From Buxus sempervirens (Eukaryota; Streptophyta; Magnoliopsida; Buxales; Buxaceae), in NCBI GenBank assembly GCA_947561395.2, contig OX387187.1, forward strand, positions 28,749,829 through 28,813,828: a stretch of 64,000 nt of DNA, in the 5' to 3' direction. The notes beneath the pieces are model-generated. The model made no database searches. It saw nothing but the letters and a program-made list of their open reading frames with translations, and was not told where the DNA came from. The translations under genes were made by a program, and so were the position numbers. Below, one piece after another: positions 45,557-57,695 of this stretch. The first letter of the stretch is position 1, and every line of letters begins with the position of its first letter.

Positions 45557-46101
45557 CCCAATAACCCGTATCCAATACTGGAAGCAGCAGATGGGCCTGG
45601 GCCACAGCCCGAGCAGCAGGTGGAATTTTCTGAAGAGGTTGGGGCTTTCTTCGCCATGACTGAGGGCAATAAGACAGAAGCAGCTGAGGACCTGCCGTTC
45701 ATTGATTGGGCCGTAGTGAAGATTCCAGACGAGGTCATATCTGGACTGAGCCTTGTAGCAGAAAAGGGCAATGCCCACCCGGTGATGATGGCATCGGATT
45801 CTGGGCCTGAGGAGCGAGCTTGCACAATTTCCCCCGCTCCCGAAAAACATTTTTTTAATAATTGGGAGGAAACTCCCCTTACTTTTGAAGCAGCGTTTGT
45901 TCGGCAAACTGACGCGGCTTCCAAAAAAAAACTCCAATAGTAGATTGCCATTCCCCTGAAGGTTCTAATGGGCCTTCGTCTTCAGGGGGATTATGTTTAG
46001 AAGGCCCACAAAAAACCCAAAAAGATTTTTCTATTTTTTCTAGAAAATTTAATTTTTTCAAAAAGGTCCAAACCACTTATGAACCCTATAATCAAACTGA
46101 A
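45557..46101 (+). pseudogene. A1 pol linker between protease and RT
   Basis: The same frame continues after the stop through 45620-45940 with acidic sequence (FSEEVGAFFAMTEGNKTEAA, IDWAVVKIPDEVISGL) typical of the spacer in Tat pol. It is lost in an A-run near 45925, after which another frame leads to the reverse transcriptase. No enzyme motif is present. Confidence 0.7.
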
Positions 46102-48087
46102 TTGGACCAGGTTGAATATGACTTCGACTTTGATCTCATGGGGGTCGAAGAAGAGACCGAAGAAGAAGACCTTCCAAAAGAAATTGAATACCAATTGGAA
46201 CGTCATGAAAAGGGGGTCCAACCTAATATTGAGGACACCATATCCATAAATCTGGGGACCGAAGATGACCCAAAAATTGTGAAAATCGGGTCATACTTCT
46301 CTAATGTGCAGCAAAATGAAATGTCACGGTTCTTGGCGGACTACAAGGATGTGTTTGCTTGGTCGTATCGGGACATGCCGGGGTTGGACACAGACATGGT
46401 GGTGCATAAGTTGCCGATTTTGCCAGGGGTTAAGCCAATCAAGCAGAAGCTGAGAAGATTAAAGCCGAAATGGACCTTAAAGGTCAAGGACGAAGTGGTC
46501 AAACAATTCCAAGCCGGATTTCTGGCAGTCTCAACGTACCCAGAGTGGCTCGCAAACATAGTGCCAGTACCCAAGAAGGACGGAAAAGTCAGAATGTGCG
46601 TGGACTATAGAGACTTGAACAAGGCAAGCCCAAAGGATGATTTTCCGCTTCCACACATCGACATTCTGGTCGATAATACTCCGGTACATAGCCTGTTCTC
46701 CTTCATGGATGGGTTCTCTGGATATAATCAGATCAAGATGGCTAAGGAAGATCAAGAGAAAACGGCATTTATCACACCTTGGGGCACATTCCACTACACA
46801 GTCATGCCGTTTGGACTCAAGAATGCCGGGGCAACATATAAGCGGGCCATGACAGCACTATTCCATGACATGATCCACAAGGAGATGGAGGTCTACGTGG
46901 ATGATATGATTGCCAAATCATGCAAGGAGGAGGACCACTTGATCAATCTGAAGAAGGTGTTTGATCGGCTCAGGAAGTACAGTCTACGGCTTAACCCAGC
47001 TAAGTGCGTCTTTGGGGCTACATCAGGGAAGTTGCTGGGGTTTATAGTGAACCGAAGAGGAATTGAAATTGACCCGGCTAAAGCCAAGGCCATAATTGAA
47101 ATGCCAGCACCCAGAACCGAGAAGGTGGTCTGTGGTTTTCTCGGAAGAATTCAATACATAAGTCAGTTCATAGCACAACTCACTGCTATCTGTGAACCAA
47201 TTTTCAAGCTTCTGAGGAAAGATAACCCGACGGTCTGGAATGAGGATTGCCAGCAGGCCTTCGATACGATCAAGGAATATCTACTGAACCCGCCTGTGCT
47301 AGTGCCACCAACTCCAGGAAGACCACTGATCCTGTACTTGTCAGTGTTGGAAACGTCAATGGGATGTGTCTTGGGGCAGCATGATGAGACTGGAAGAAAA
47401 GAAAGGGCCATTTACTATCTGAGTAAAAAATTCACAGAATATGAAGCCAAGTACTCACCATTGGAGAAGACTTGCTGTGCTCTAGTGTGGGCAACTCAGA
47501 GGCTAAGGCATTACTTCCTTAGTCACTCCACACTATTGATATCCCGAATGGACCCGCTGAAGTATTTATTTGAGAAACCGGCACTGACTGGCAGGACGGC
47601 AAAATGGCAACTGCTACTGTCCGAGTTTGACCTCACGTACATCACTCAGAAGGCGATCAAGGGTCAAGCCATAGCTAATCACCTGGCTGCACATCCTCTG
47701 CCAAAATATCAACCTTTGAAGACCAACTTTCCAGATGAGGCAATCCTGTACACTGAAGAGGAGGAAAGTGAGAGTTCTTGGCAGATGTTCTTTGATGGGG
47801 CCGCCAATATGAATGGGAACGGAATAGGGGCAGTCTTGGTTAAACCAGATGGGTCACACATCTCGATTGCAGTAAAGCTGAGATTCCAGTGCACCAATAA
47901 CATAGCAGAATATGAAGCATGCATAATTGGATTGCAAGCAGCCATGGATCATGGAGTAGAGGAACTTGACGTATACGGGGATTCGAGTCTTATCATCTTC
48001 CAAACAACTGGTGAGTGGAAAACCAAGGATCACAAATTGATCCCCTATCACCAGTATTTGGAAGAAATAAGCACAAATTTCACTTGA
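46102..48087 (+). pseudogene. A1 reverse transcriptase, RNase H and second RNase H
   Basis: A 661-residue open part. Reverse transcriptase spans about residues 105-330, with FMDGFSGYNQI (about 201) and the catalytic YVDD (265-268). RNase H spans about 395-530; its expected first Asp lies in LETSMGCVLGQ, where Glu stands instead. The second, archaeal-type RNase H starts near 555 with FFDGAANMNGNGIGAVL, then EYEA (about 603) and YGDSSL (about 625). A double RNase H is a Tat-lineage mark. The frame ends in TGA (48085-48087) within the second RNase H, but homologous sequence goes on in the same frame. Confidence 0.93.
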
Positions 48088-49509
48088 ATTTCCTTCAACT
48101 ATATGCCAAGGGCCAAAAATCAATTTGCGGATGCTCTAGCAAAATTAGCTTCAATGGTCAGCATACCAGAAGGAGTAGACATCAGACCACTGGAAATTGA
48201 GGTTAGAGATGAACCGGCTTACTGTCTTGTTCTAGAGGGAGCACCAGAAGAAGAAGCACCGTGGTTTCAAGATATCAAAAATTTCTTGAACAATCGGAGT
48301 CTGCCAGAAAATGCCACTGCTACTGAGAAGAGGACAATACAGAGATTGGCTGGTCAATTTCTGCTAAGTGGTGGACATGTGTACAAGAGGTCACATAACG
48401 ATATTCTGCTCAGATGTGTAGCCAAGGCTGAATCGGAAAGGCTGATTGAAACTGTACATGGAGGAGTTTGTGGGCCCCATATGAGTGGGCACATGTTGGC
48501 AAAGAAGATCTTGAGGTTCGGCTACTACTGGACGACCATGGAGCATGATTGCTGTATACATGTCAGGAGATGCCATCAATGTCAGATATATGCAGATAAC
48601 AAGCATGCACCCCCAGGTGAGTTGCACAACATGACATCACCATGGCCCTGTCTCTATGTGGGGCATAGATGTCATTGGCATGATCTCACCTAAGGCATCG
48701 AACGGGCACAGATTCATCCTGGTGGCGATTGATTACTTCACTAAGTGGGTAGAAGCAGCCTCATATGCAAACATCACAAGCAACCATGTTATTAAATTTT
48801 TGAAGCACAATATTATTTGTCGCTATGGACTGCCAAGTGCCATAGTATCAGACAACGCTTCAAATATTAAGAACAAGGACATGAAGAAGATGTGTAAGCA
48901 GTTTCAGATCACCCACCACAAGTCAGCTCCGTACGGGCCGAAGATGAATGGGGCAGTAGAAGCAGCAAATAAAAATATAAAGAAAATCATTCAGAATATG
49001 GTGGTGAGCTACAAGGATTGGCATGAAATGCTACCACTTGCTCTACATGCCTACAGAACCTCGATCCGGACTTCAACTGGGGCAACCCCGTACTCCCTAG
49101 TCTATGGGATGGAGGTAGTCTTGCCCGTGGAAGTAGAGATCCCATCACTCCGAGCGCTCATGGAAGCAGAACTAGAAGAAGCCGAATGGGTACAGTCAAG
49201 ACATGATCAACTTAACCTGATAGAAGAAAAGCGGTTGAAAGCGCTTTGCCATGGACAGTTGTACCAGAAGAGAATGGCCCAGGCCTACAATAAGAAAGTG
49301 AGGCCCAGAACTTTCCAAGAAGGAAACTTGGTGCTAAAGAAAATCTTACCATTTTTGGAAGATCCTCGTGGTAAGTTCAAGCCCAATTGGGAAGGGCCAT
49401 ATGTCGTCAAGAAGGTCCTGTCAGGGGGTGCACTCACTTGGTAGAAATGGATGGGTCAGATTTTCCTGAGCCAATTAACTCTGATGCAGTAAAAAGGTAT
49501 TTTCCTTGA
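48088..49509 (+). pseudogene. A1 integrase, broken by two frameshifts
   Basis: After the stop the frame resumes with MPRAKNQFADALAKLASM (end of the second RNase H) and the integrase zinc-binding part (HMSGHMLAKKILRFGYYW, CHQCQIYAD). An extra base near 48650 shifts it. The core then has D in WGIDVIG, D in VSDNAS and E in GAVEAANK, with 35 residues between the last two, so DD35E. A lost T near 49441 shifts the frame again before the end, DGSDFPEPINSDAVKRYFP and TGA at 49507-49509. Integrase inserts the DNA copy into the genome. I see no chromodomain. Confidence 0.92.
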
Positions 49510-49683
49510 GTGAATATTTCTAGGAAATGATCCGAGGCCATCTTTTTTTATTTCCTTCAAAATTTGAACCCCTAGTCTAGCCAAGTTGAGCCGGTTCGTT
49601 TCTTTGAAAAACCCAAACCGGATTTACAGTCAAATTGGGGCAAAATCAATTGGGGCAAAAATAAGGAAAAAAGAAAAAGAGAG
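49458..49683 (+). repeat. 226-bp duplication, left copy
   Basis: End of A1 pol and the start of its 3' UTR. It matches 53536-53761 over 226 bp with three base differences that I can see (near 49555, 49588 and 49617). The two copies flank the Tekay/Del-like fragment. Confidence 0.95.
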
Positions 49684-52600
49684 GTTTAGCCATAAAAAAA
49701 AAAAAAAGGATAGGTGTTCTTAATAGAGCATGTATAAGTACTTTTATAATAAAGGAATAACAAGAGTGATTGTTATACAAGTTTTTTTTAAAAATAAAAT
49801 AAAATTTTAAGCTAATTGATAGGTGGATAGTTTAGGCTTCTCATTTAGGTGTATTAGTAATCTTAGAAGAGAAGAATTGTGATTTATTTTGGATAGGGAT
49901 GATTCTATTGGGAAAATAAACTCTTGAAATTGGAAATGAGCAACACCAAGCTGATGGTATTATCAAAATTGAAGTCGGAAAACTTCAAAGTGATCTAGTT
50001 GAATGATAATTTAATTAAGTGCGAATTGAAAGGGAGGATGAGATGAAGGAGATGTGCTTCGGTTTTGGGTTACTTCATTTTATCTTAAATTTCGAGGACG
50101 AAATTTTTGAAGGAGGGGAGTATGTAAAATCCCGAATTTTAATAATAATAAAAAAAAATTTGGATTTTAGGGTGGATTAATTTAGGTAATTGTTAAGAAA
50201 TTTCAGAAAAGAGGGATCAAGGTGTCAAACCGAAGTTTGGGTGAACCGGTTGGAAAATTTTATTTAAATCAGTTGGGGTTGTTGTTAAATTTTAATTTGG
50301 CTGGTTTGGGAATTTTCAGATGTTGTGGTTTATGGGGGGATCATGGCCATTTAGCCTTGCTGATGTAGGAAAGGTGTAGAGTGACAAAACATGTAATCAT
50401 GTTTAAAGCACTCTTCTGGCGGCAGCTATATATGGAGGCTCATTTGTGTTTTGGTGGTCTGTTTCATTGGTTGTGCGAATAAGAGATCTGGAAACCAGAG
50501 AGGAGAAGGAGGGTTAGGGTTCTAAAGTAGTTTCTGGAGGATTAGAGCTGATCAAAGAGATTTGATTGATAGTCGATTGATTCCTGTTCAAGAGAAGTGA
50601 AGCCTCTTGCGGCAGCTGTTCCAAATTCGTACAGGAACTGGAATTTCTACAATTGGATTCAATTCCAGGTGAGATTATCGTATTTGGAATAAATTCTTGT
50701 AGAAAATTATCAGAGCATCTCAGATCTGTAGAGATCTGATCTATTACATCAAAATCTGAAGGAGAGTTCAATTCCAGTTGAATTGGATCAGTTTTCGCTG
50801 GCGGCAGATGTCTCATCTCTTCTGGAGCAGATTAACCTTGAGAAATTAGATCAAAGGAAGGTTGGTGGCTGGTGAAACTTTGGGTTGCTGAGTTGTGCTA
50901 GGTGAATTGGGAAAACCTGAAGCTGTAGTTAGTCCTCCACCAGGTAAGTCGCACAATTCGATTTGGTTTGGATAATGGAATTTTAGTTCAGCTTTGAGCA
51001 AGCATTCAGCCGATCCCCTATTTTTGTTTGTGGCGCCCAGATCTGTTCATACATGAAAGTGTTTCAACAAAATTTCCAGGGCAGATCTGTGGTTTAGTTA
51101 GGTGATTAATGTTATGTTGAAGATGAATAAAAGAGGAAATATTTTATACTGCATGTTAAAAATTAGAAATCCTTTTGCTGTATATTAATTTTAGTTGGAA
51201 GAATAGTTATGAACGACTGTAGTAGATGTCTTTGATTGGTGAATAAATGAGGTTCGAATGTAAATTTAAACTATGCATAGAGTGTTAAGTTGAACTTGGT
51301 TCAAAATAATTTTAATGCAAGACATGAGTCAAATCCTGTTATTTGTCCATTAACAGAACTCGAACCTGGAAAACACCACCTGGCGCTGAGCACTATTCAC
51401 CTGGCAGCAACCTCAACAGAGGTCAGCGCCAGCAGCTTGTGGTGGTTTTAAGTAATCTACATAGTTGCTACATAGGGGCTAAAGTGAGGGGTTACTTAAG
51501 AGAATTAAGGATGAGAAAATCTACTCAATTCAGTACACAAGAGGTGCTGGAAAAATCCTGGAAACTATGATGGAGGATGCTAAAACTGGTTTGGGTTCTA
51601 GCATGGGCTGTTAAGTTGTTAATGGTTGGAGTGTTTAAATAATCCACGGCAGGTGAAACCTATCACTTAAATAATAAATTTTCATGCTGAAATTGGTTGG
51701 GAAGGAAAATATTAATTCAGTTTTATTTGGGAAATGGGACAAATAGCACTTCACATTTGGGTGTGTTAGGTGCTGCTGAGTGCAGTGGGTTGGCGCCTAC
51801 CTCCTCAAAAGGACAGCGCCAGCTCTCTTAATTAGATTGGCTAGTTGTCATTAATCTCAACTGATGAATTACTCTTAGGGAGTTAATTGGAAGTTATTAA
51901 GAGATTTTGAGGTATAGTAGGCACGGAAAAAATGTGAGCATATATAAGGTATAAAGTTATGAAATCAGAAACTTGTATTAGTTAAGTATTTGAGCATTCT
52001 TAGAATACTGAAACTAGTCGAACACATACACACTTTAAATTATGAAACACAATTGGGAAGATGTTGTAAGGATTGATTAGAAATGATAAAAAAGGGAGTG
52101 GAAGGAGTAAATAAGTAAGGTCTGAATTGAACATATATATCAGGTGTTACAGTCGAATAAGCAAGATGAATATTCAGATTTTGTGAAGGGTGAATTAGGT
52201 GTAATAGAGTTGCAGGTTGAGACTAAAGGAATGGATTATTGAGGTTCAGATTCTATCTAAAGATTTGGGTCAAATAATAGAGAATAATTACTGAATTTGG
52301 GATAACCAAAAGGAGGAAATTTATGGGTATTCATAGGTGAGATAGAAGTATTGATAGCAAACATTAAAGGTTTATGTTAAAGAGAGTAAACTAAGGTTAA
52401 TAACTATAGAAAGAGCCACTGTTTGGGCACAAGTTAATTAATTCAAGTCTGAATTTAGTAATGCTATTTAATTCTAGTTTTGACATTCGAATTTGCCGGT
52501 TTCGCCGAAATTGAGCAATTCCCCTAACTTTGATAATAAAGAGGGAAATTTTATGCAATACTTTGAAAATGAGCTTGGAATCAAATTATTTTGGTGAAAA

Positions 52601-53535
52601 ATGATTATTTGTTTTCTCTTTATACTTGAACAATGTTTTGATGGTTTGATGGCTGTTGCCTCCGTGTATCTCGGGGATGCCCGTGTAGCTCGGGATGAGG
52701 TTATTGAGATTTAGATGAGTTGTGATTACTGGTTTTCATTATTGGTTTTGGTTATAGAGTCTAGTGGGCATAGCTCGATATGGATCCATGTTGGGAGCTA
52801 GATAGTGGGAAGGATTGTTCTTTGCTAGTCGTAACACTTTGTTCACGCACGCGTTTCCATCGTGTATCTCGATGAGGCCTTCTCTGTATCTGGTTGGCTG
52901 CGGCTATGATAGGATAGTACATGCCAACCCATTACTGTATCTGGATGGGTTCTCTCGCAATAAGTCGATGACCGTGTAGCTCGGCTTCGCTCATAAGCCG
53001 GGAGGTGGCATAGTGAGCATGGTCTTACACTAGTTAAAGGCAGTCTTATTTCATGAGTCCTGCGGCGACTTATCAACTGTTGTTTTGATGATACAGATAT
53101 GTTCGTTATATTGGATTATTCTTGTTGTATCTTATATTGATCGATGAATTATTGTTGAATTACTCGGATTATTCGGAACTAAGGTGTTATCGCTACTGTT
53201 GCATGATCTACAACTGTATCATATTTTAGAACTGATAAACTGTATTTGAGCATGCATGTGCTGCTTACTGGGATATCCATATCTCATTATGTTTTGTTTT
53301 GTTTTGTTTTCAGTTTCTAGTAAGGACGGCAATCAGCGGGTATATACTTGGTTCATGTGAGTCAGCCTCGATTATGGTATTTAATATTTGAGCTTGGGTT
53401 ATAGTGCACTCTGATTTTATAGTTATTGTTTAATTCATGTTTTTCCTTTACTCTGATTTGCTATCCTGGGTTATATAATAACCTCTGGAGATAAGTTACG
53501 GTTTTATCTACGTAACTTGGATCCGGGGCGTTACA
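49684..53535 (+). mobile_element. Tekay/Del-like 3' fragment with 3' LTR
   Basis: It holds about 420 bp of internal sequence ending with aaatttcgaggacgaaattt, a polypurine tract (50108-50122, gaaggaggggag) and an LTR from TGTAAAATCCCG (50123) to CGGGGCGTTACA (53535). The phrase 'tcgaggacgaaattt' followed by a G-rich tract and a TGTAA start is typical of the Del/Tekay chromovirus lineage. No 5' LTR or pol is present. The 5 bases after its end, AGATT, also begin the left 226-bp copy. Confidence 0.8.
51340..51840 (+). repeat. GGCGCT/AGCGCC palindromes in Tekay-like LTR
   Basis: cctggcgctgagc (about 51378) pairs with ggtcagcgccagc (51421), and gttggcgcctacc (about 51790) pairs with ggacagcgccagc (51811). 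Arms are 8-9 nt with loops of about 15-40 nt. The same core occurs in the family B LTR array at 55199-55482. Confidence 0.6.
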
Positions 53536-53761
53536 AGATTTTCCTGAGCCAATTAACTCTGATGCAGTAAAAAGGTATTTTCCTTGAGTGAATATTTCTA
53601 GGAAATGATCCGAGGCCATCTTTCTTTATTTCCTTCAAAATTTGAACCCCTAGTCTAGCCAAGTTTAGCCGGTTCGTTTCTTTGAAAAACCCAAATCGGA
53701 TTTACAGTCAAATTGGGGCAAAATCAATTGGGGCAAAAATAAGGAAAAAAGAAAAAGAGAG
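53536..53761 (+). repeat. 226-bp duplication, right copy
   Basis: Near-identical to 49458-49683. The sequence after this copy is the continuation of the A1 3' UTR, whereas the left copy runs into Tekay-like sequence. Confidence 0.95.
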
Positions 53762-53964
53762 AAAAGCAATGAAAATTGGCAAATGAAAGCCAATTGTGGA
53801 AAAAAGAAGCAAAGAAGGCAATTTGGGGAAAAGGGTTAAATTCATCATGACTGTAAGTCCGGTTGACCTATTTCCACACTTGAAAATTTTTGGGCCTTTA
53901 ATACCCTCTTTTTCATAAACCAAGCCTAACCTTTGTTTCGTCCTATTTTTAAGCCCTCGGTGAT
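53762..53964 (+). other. A1 3' region, first part
   Basis: Non-coding continuation of A1 after pol, up to the family B solo LTR. The last five bases, GTGAT (53960-53964), are the target duplication of that insertion. Confidence 0.7.
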
Positions 53965-55198
53965 TGTGCGCGGGTGGGAAACGCGGCACGGGGAAATTCG
54001 GAGTCGCCACCGCCTGATGGGGTGCAGGCGGACACCTGGGTGCCTAATATTGTCTATTAGGGCTTTTGGTCTGCGGCTTTGAGATTCTAAGTAGGGTCTC
54101 GGTTGTGGTCCGGGGAAGTCCGTAGACACCCCGGTCCACCCCGTCGGGTGACGGGTCCCTTAGGTTTATCCTGGTTTGAGTCAGCTTATTTGGTCTCACT
54201 TGATTCCTAATCCGATATGCAGTTTGATTAAGCCTGGCGGGACCACCTGAGTGGTGTGGGTCCCTTTAATTGCTTTTATCTTGATTTAATTAGGTGATTT
54301 GGGTCGGGTTGGGTGGGCCCCATTGGAAGGCCCACGGTGTCCTTGGTGGGTTTAGTCGAGCCTGTGTGCCCTTGTGGGTGTCGACCTATCCTAGGAGGCC
54401 TTTTGGGCATTGGTTAAGTGAGTTGCTTTTATCTTGGAGTCCAAGTTGGATTATTAAGTGATTTATATGCAAAGCGGGCCGGTTTGGTTTGTGGGCCCAT
54501 TGGGTGGGCCGCACATGGTGGCCTGGTAATTTATTGGATTTTATCTTTCTTAAGTTTCCAACAAATGGGTAGGACACTGGGCTTGGGGCCCGTAGTCCCG
54601 ATTAGGGCTTGAAAGCCCAGGTTATGTGAGGTTAGGGTTTTGAACCCTTACTCAGTTGGTTCGTGGGCTTTGGCGGGCCCGATAGGCCTTTTGCCCTTAG
54701 TCTCGGCCAAACCACGCATTTCATGCATCAATTTCACAAGTCCGGTTCGGGTGGACCGCCTTAAGTTTGGCCCGCCCGGTTTAATCGGTTAATTTCGCTT
54801 ATCTTGATTAAGTTGCATGCATACATGTTTATTGGGCCGGGTGGGCCCCGTTGGAAGGCCCACTGGAAATCAAGTTGGACCGAGGGTCCAAGTCCCATGT
54901 TGGGTTTCCGGGTGACCCGGAAACCCTATTGGTTCATTTGGCTCGATTTAGGAATGCCACCCATACTTAGCCAAAGTTACAGAATATAGGCCACAGAAAC
55001 ATATCAAATTCAATACTTAGCAAGGAGAGATTAGCTCATTATGCTGGGTCCAAGGGGAGGTACCCGGGGCGTTTTCGGAATTTCTCAAAAATATAGCAAT
55101 CCGGCATGTTTTAGGGGTATGCGCCGACCTCAGGCACTAGGCGCAAGGTCAGCGAGGTGGGCGGATCGAAAAACCAAAGAAAACGAATCACGGGCAAA

Positions 55199-55482
55199 GT
55201 GGGCGCGAGCTGAGCGCCAAGTGGGCGCGAGCTCAGCGCCCAAAAAAGAAGTGGGCGCGAGCTTAGCGCCCCAAAAGAAGAAGTAGGTGCGAGCTCAGCG
55301 ACAAGTGGGCGCGAGCTCAATGCCAAGTGGGCGTGAGCTCAGCGCCAAGTGGGCGCGAGCTCAGCGCACCCAAAATAAGTGAGCGCGAGCTCGGCACGAG
55401 GTGAGCGCGAGCTCAGCGCGAAGTGGGCGCGAGCTCGGCGCGAAGTGGGCGGACCCAAGATAGGTGAGCGCGAGCTCAGCGC
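55199..55482 (-). repeat. GGCGCGAGCTCAGCGCC palindrome array
   Basis: About twelve units such as gtgggcgcgagctcagcgcc with A-rich spacers of 2-15 nt. Most keep the GAGCTC centre and the GGCGC/GCGCC arms; some have paired changes such as GCGCG. It is at the same place in the LTR as the array at 24353-24494, with a wholly different stem. Confidence 0.9.
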
Positions 55483-56166
55483 ATACCTGATTCTATGTTT
55501 TTTTCTTTCCAAACTCCATTTTTAAGGTTTTAAAGCTCTGTAACTGGTTTTTTAAGCTCTGTAATCACTCTCTGGGGATCCTTAGAACCCCAGAAGGCCT
55601 CTAAGCACACTTGGAAATTAATCTAAGCTTCTCTAACATCACAACCGAGATCCCCCTCGCACACAACCCTAATCCGAAAACCAACCACTCAAGACATGAA
55701 CAATGAGGAAGGGAACAGGGGGCTTATCGGGATACAAGAGATGCAAACATCAAGGAGAACATGCTCCCCCCTCAATCACACAAGCACTGTTACTAAACGA
55801 AATAACAGAAAAAAAAATATAGCAATGAACTTATTTATTTTGGACGAGAGGCCATTGGGAACATTACCTGGGTGTTTCAACACCTCTCCGAAGTGGGTGA
55901 AGCCTCCTTGGAGCGCGCGAGCAGCCGTCGGAACAACACCTCTCCACGCCCGCAGCAAGCTCTTCTTCGGGTTTGATGAGGAAGAAGAGGAAGAGAAGGG
56001 GCGGGGTCCCGAACCAGGTAGAGTGGGGAAGAGGGAAATGAAATCCAGGTAGAGTGGGGAAGAGGGAAATGAAATCCGGCAGAGTTGTGCCAACCCAGAA
56101 AGAACCAAGCTCGAAAACCTCCAACCAAAATTTTTTTCCCTCCCTTTGCGCGAGCACTCGCGCGGC

Positions 56167-56174
56167 TTATATAG
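56167..56174 (-). promoter_or_regulatory. TATA box of family B solo LTR
   Basis: Minus-strand TATATAAG just downstream of GCGC palindromes at 56195-56260 (ggcgcctagctcaaggtgagcgc on the plus strand is one hyphenated palindrome in this stretch). Confidence 0.65.
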
Positions 56175-56550
56175 GCAAGGGAGAAGAGGTGCCGCTCACT
56201 TTGGCGCCTAGCTCAAGGTGAGCGCATACCACTTGCCACGTTTGCGCGAGCGGCATAATGATGAAAAATCATTTAATGCCGCCACTCGCCGGTCGAAAAA
56301 TCTGAAAAATTCAGATTTGGTCCCTGGCCAATTTCAATTTAATCCGATGTTCTCGGATTTTTACAGATTTAGTCCCTGGGATATTTCGTATATTTGGATA
56401 TTTACGGATTTGATCCCCGAGATATTTTCCTGCGCAACTCGCCACGTGTGTAGCTTTTTGCCACGTGCGCAGATTGCCGGTTTTGCTGCTCGGGAATTTC
56501 ATCAGCTCATATTTTCTTCACCCGGGCTCCGATCTGGGCAAACTTACTTG

Positions 56551-57010
56551 CGTTAGAATCGTATCGAAGCCCTCTATCCCATGACCTAGGGGTAGGCCTC
56601 TGGATCGGATTTTAGCAAAAAGTCAACTTTTGGCTCTGCTCAAGTTTGACCGCCTGCAGAACCTTCATCCGGACCCCGATTCCTGCAAACTCAGTTGCGT
56701 TGGAACGGTGTCGAGATTCTATATCCAATGACCTAGGGGTAGGCCTCTGGATCGGATTTTAGCAGAAAGTCAACTTTTGGCTCTGCTCAAGTTTGACCGC
56801 CCGCAGAACCCTCATCCGAACCCTGATTCCTGCAAACTCAGTTGCGTTGGAATCGTGTCGAGATTCTCTATCCAATGACCTAGGGGTAGGCCTCTGGATC
56901 GGATTTTAGCAGAAAGTCAACTTTTGGCTCTGCTCAAGTTTGACCGCCCGCAGAACCCTCATCCGGACCCCGATTCCTGCAAACTCAGTTGCGTTGGAAC
57001 CGTGTCAAGA
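56551..57010 (-). repeat. 147-bp tandem repeat in LTR upstream region
   Basis: The marker tgacctaggggtagg occurs at 56582, 56729 and 56876, 147 bp apart each time, and a fourth partial unit follows. Units are nearly identical. The other family B LTRs hold one or two diverged units here. Confidence 0.92.
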
Positions 57011-57154
57011 TTCTCTATCCAATGGCATAAATTGAGGTGACCAATTTTCATTTGATCAAAAAGTCAACTTTTTACCCCTTAGGGTTTGACTTTCTATCCA
57101 GGGTTTGCATTTTTGGTTTTTCTGGGAACGCAAAAATGAGGTGCTTATAGTGAT

Positions 57155-57695
57155 CTTAGTTTGTTCATTCAAATGTCAGAGTAAGATGGGTGATGACGGA
57201 ATGTAGAAGCTGGCCCTAGTGAAAACCGTAACTGGCGCTATGGGCAATATTGGCAAAAAGAAAAAAAAAAAAAAAGAAAAATCAGAGGTTGAGTTGATCA
57301 TGGAGATCTAAGCTTGAAGCAAAATCGGCATGAGCAGAATGGGGTCAGTTTTGGCATTTGGGGATGACTCTAAAGGACCTAATATTGACGGTTCTGATCC
57401 CTCATCATTTTTTGGACTACCCTTTTCATTATTTAACTTGGTTTTAATTCCTTTAATTATAGGTGATTAAGTGCATGGACCAAATTTCAAAAATAAAAAA
57501 AATATATAAAAAAGAAAAATTATACTTTGGCCAGTGATGATAAATCAAATAATTTTCATAAAACCTTTGTTTTTAGAAGCATCTGAGATTTTTGAGGCCA
57601 ATAATATAAAAATTTTATTAAATCCTTTGTCTTTCCACTATTGGAGTTTGCTTTTGTACAAAAGTAGAAAGAAAAAATGTGTTCAGGAAATAAGG
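57155..57695 (+). other. A1 3' region, second part
   Basis: Non-coding A1 sequence between the solo LTR and the antisense gene, with A-runs near 57258 and 57490. Nothing else recognised. Confidence 0.5.

Larger units (their letters stand above)
53965..57149 (-). mobile_element. Solo LTR, family B
   Basis: 3185 bp, minus strand, from TATAAGCACCTCATTTTTGC to CGCGCACA, flanked by a perfect 5-bp duplication GTGAT (53960-53964 and 57150-57154). Inside on the minus strand: three 147-bp units upstream of the promoter (56551-57010), palindromes (56195-56260), TATA box (56167-56174), a transcribed leader, the GCGC palindrome array (55199-55482), and a block rich in GGGCCC. No internal sequence remains, so it is a solo LTR inside the A1 3' region. 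Confidence 0.92.

Noticed and set aside
49684..49710. A-run taken as a LINE tail
   Set aside because: The run is internal to sequence that ends with a Del/Tekay-type polypurine tract and LTR; there is no LINE coding sequence or target duplication.
52662..52985. Repeated gtgtatctcg/gtgtagctcg words in the Tekay-like LTR as another 39-bp array
   Set aside because: The words are direct, not paired as 9-7-9 palindromes, and their spacing is irregular; they appear to be ordinary LTR repeats.
56551..57010. Centromeric-type satellite because of the 147-bp unit
   Set aside because: Only three to four units are present and they lie wholly inside an LTR with clear ends and target duplication.
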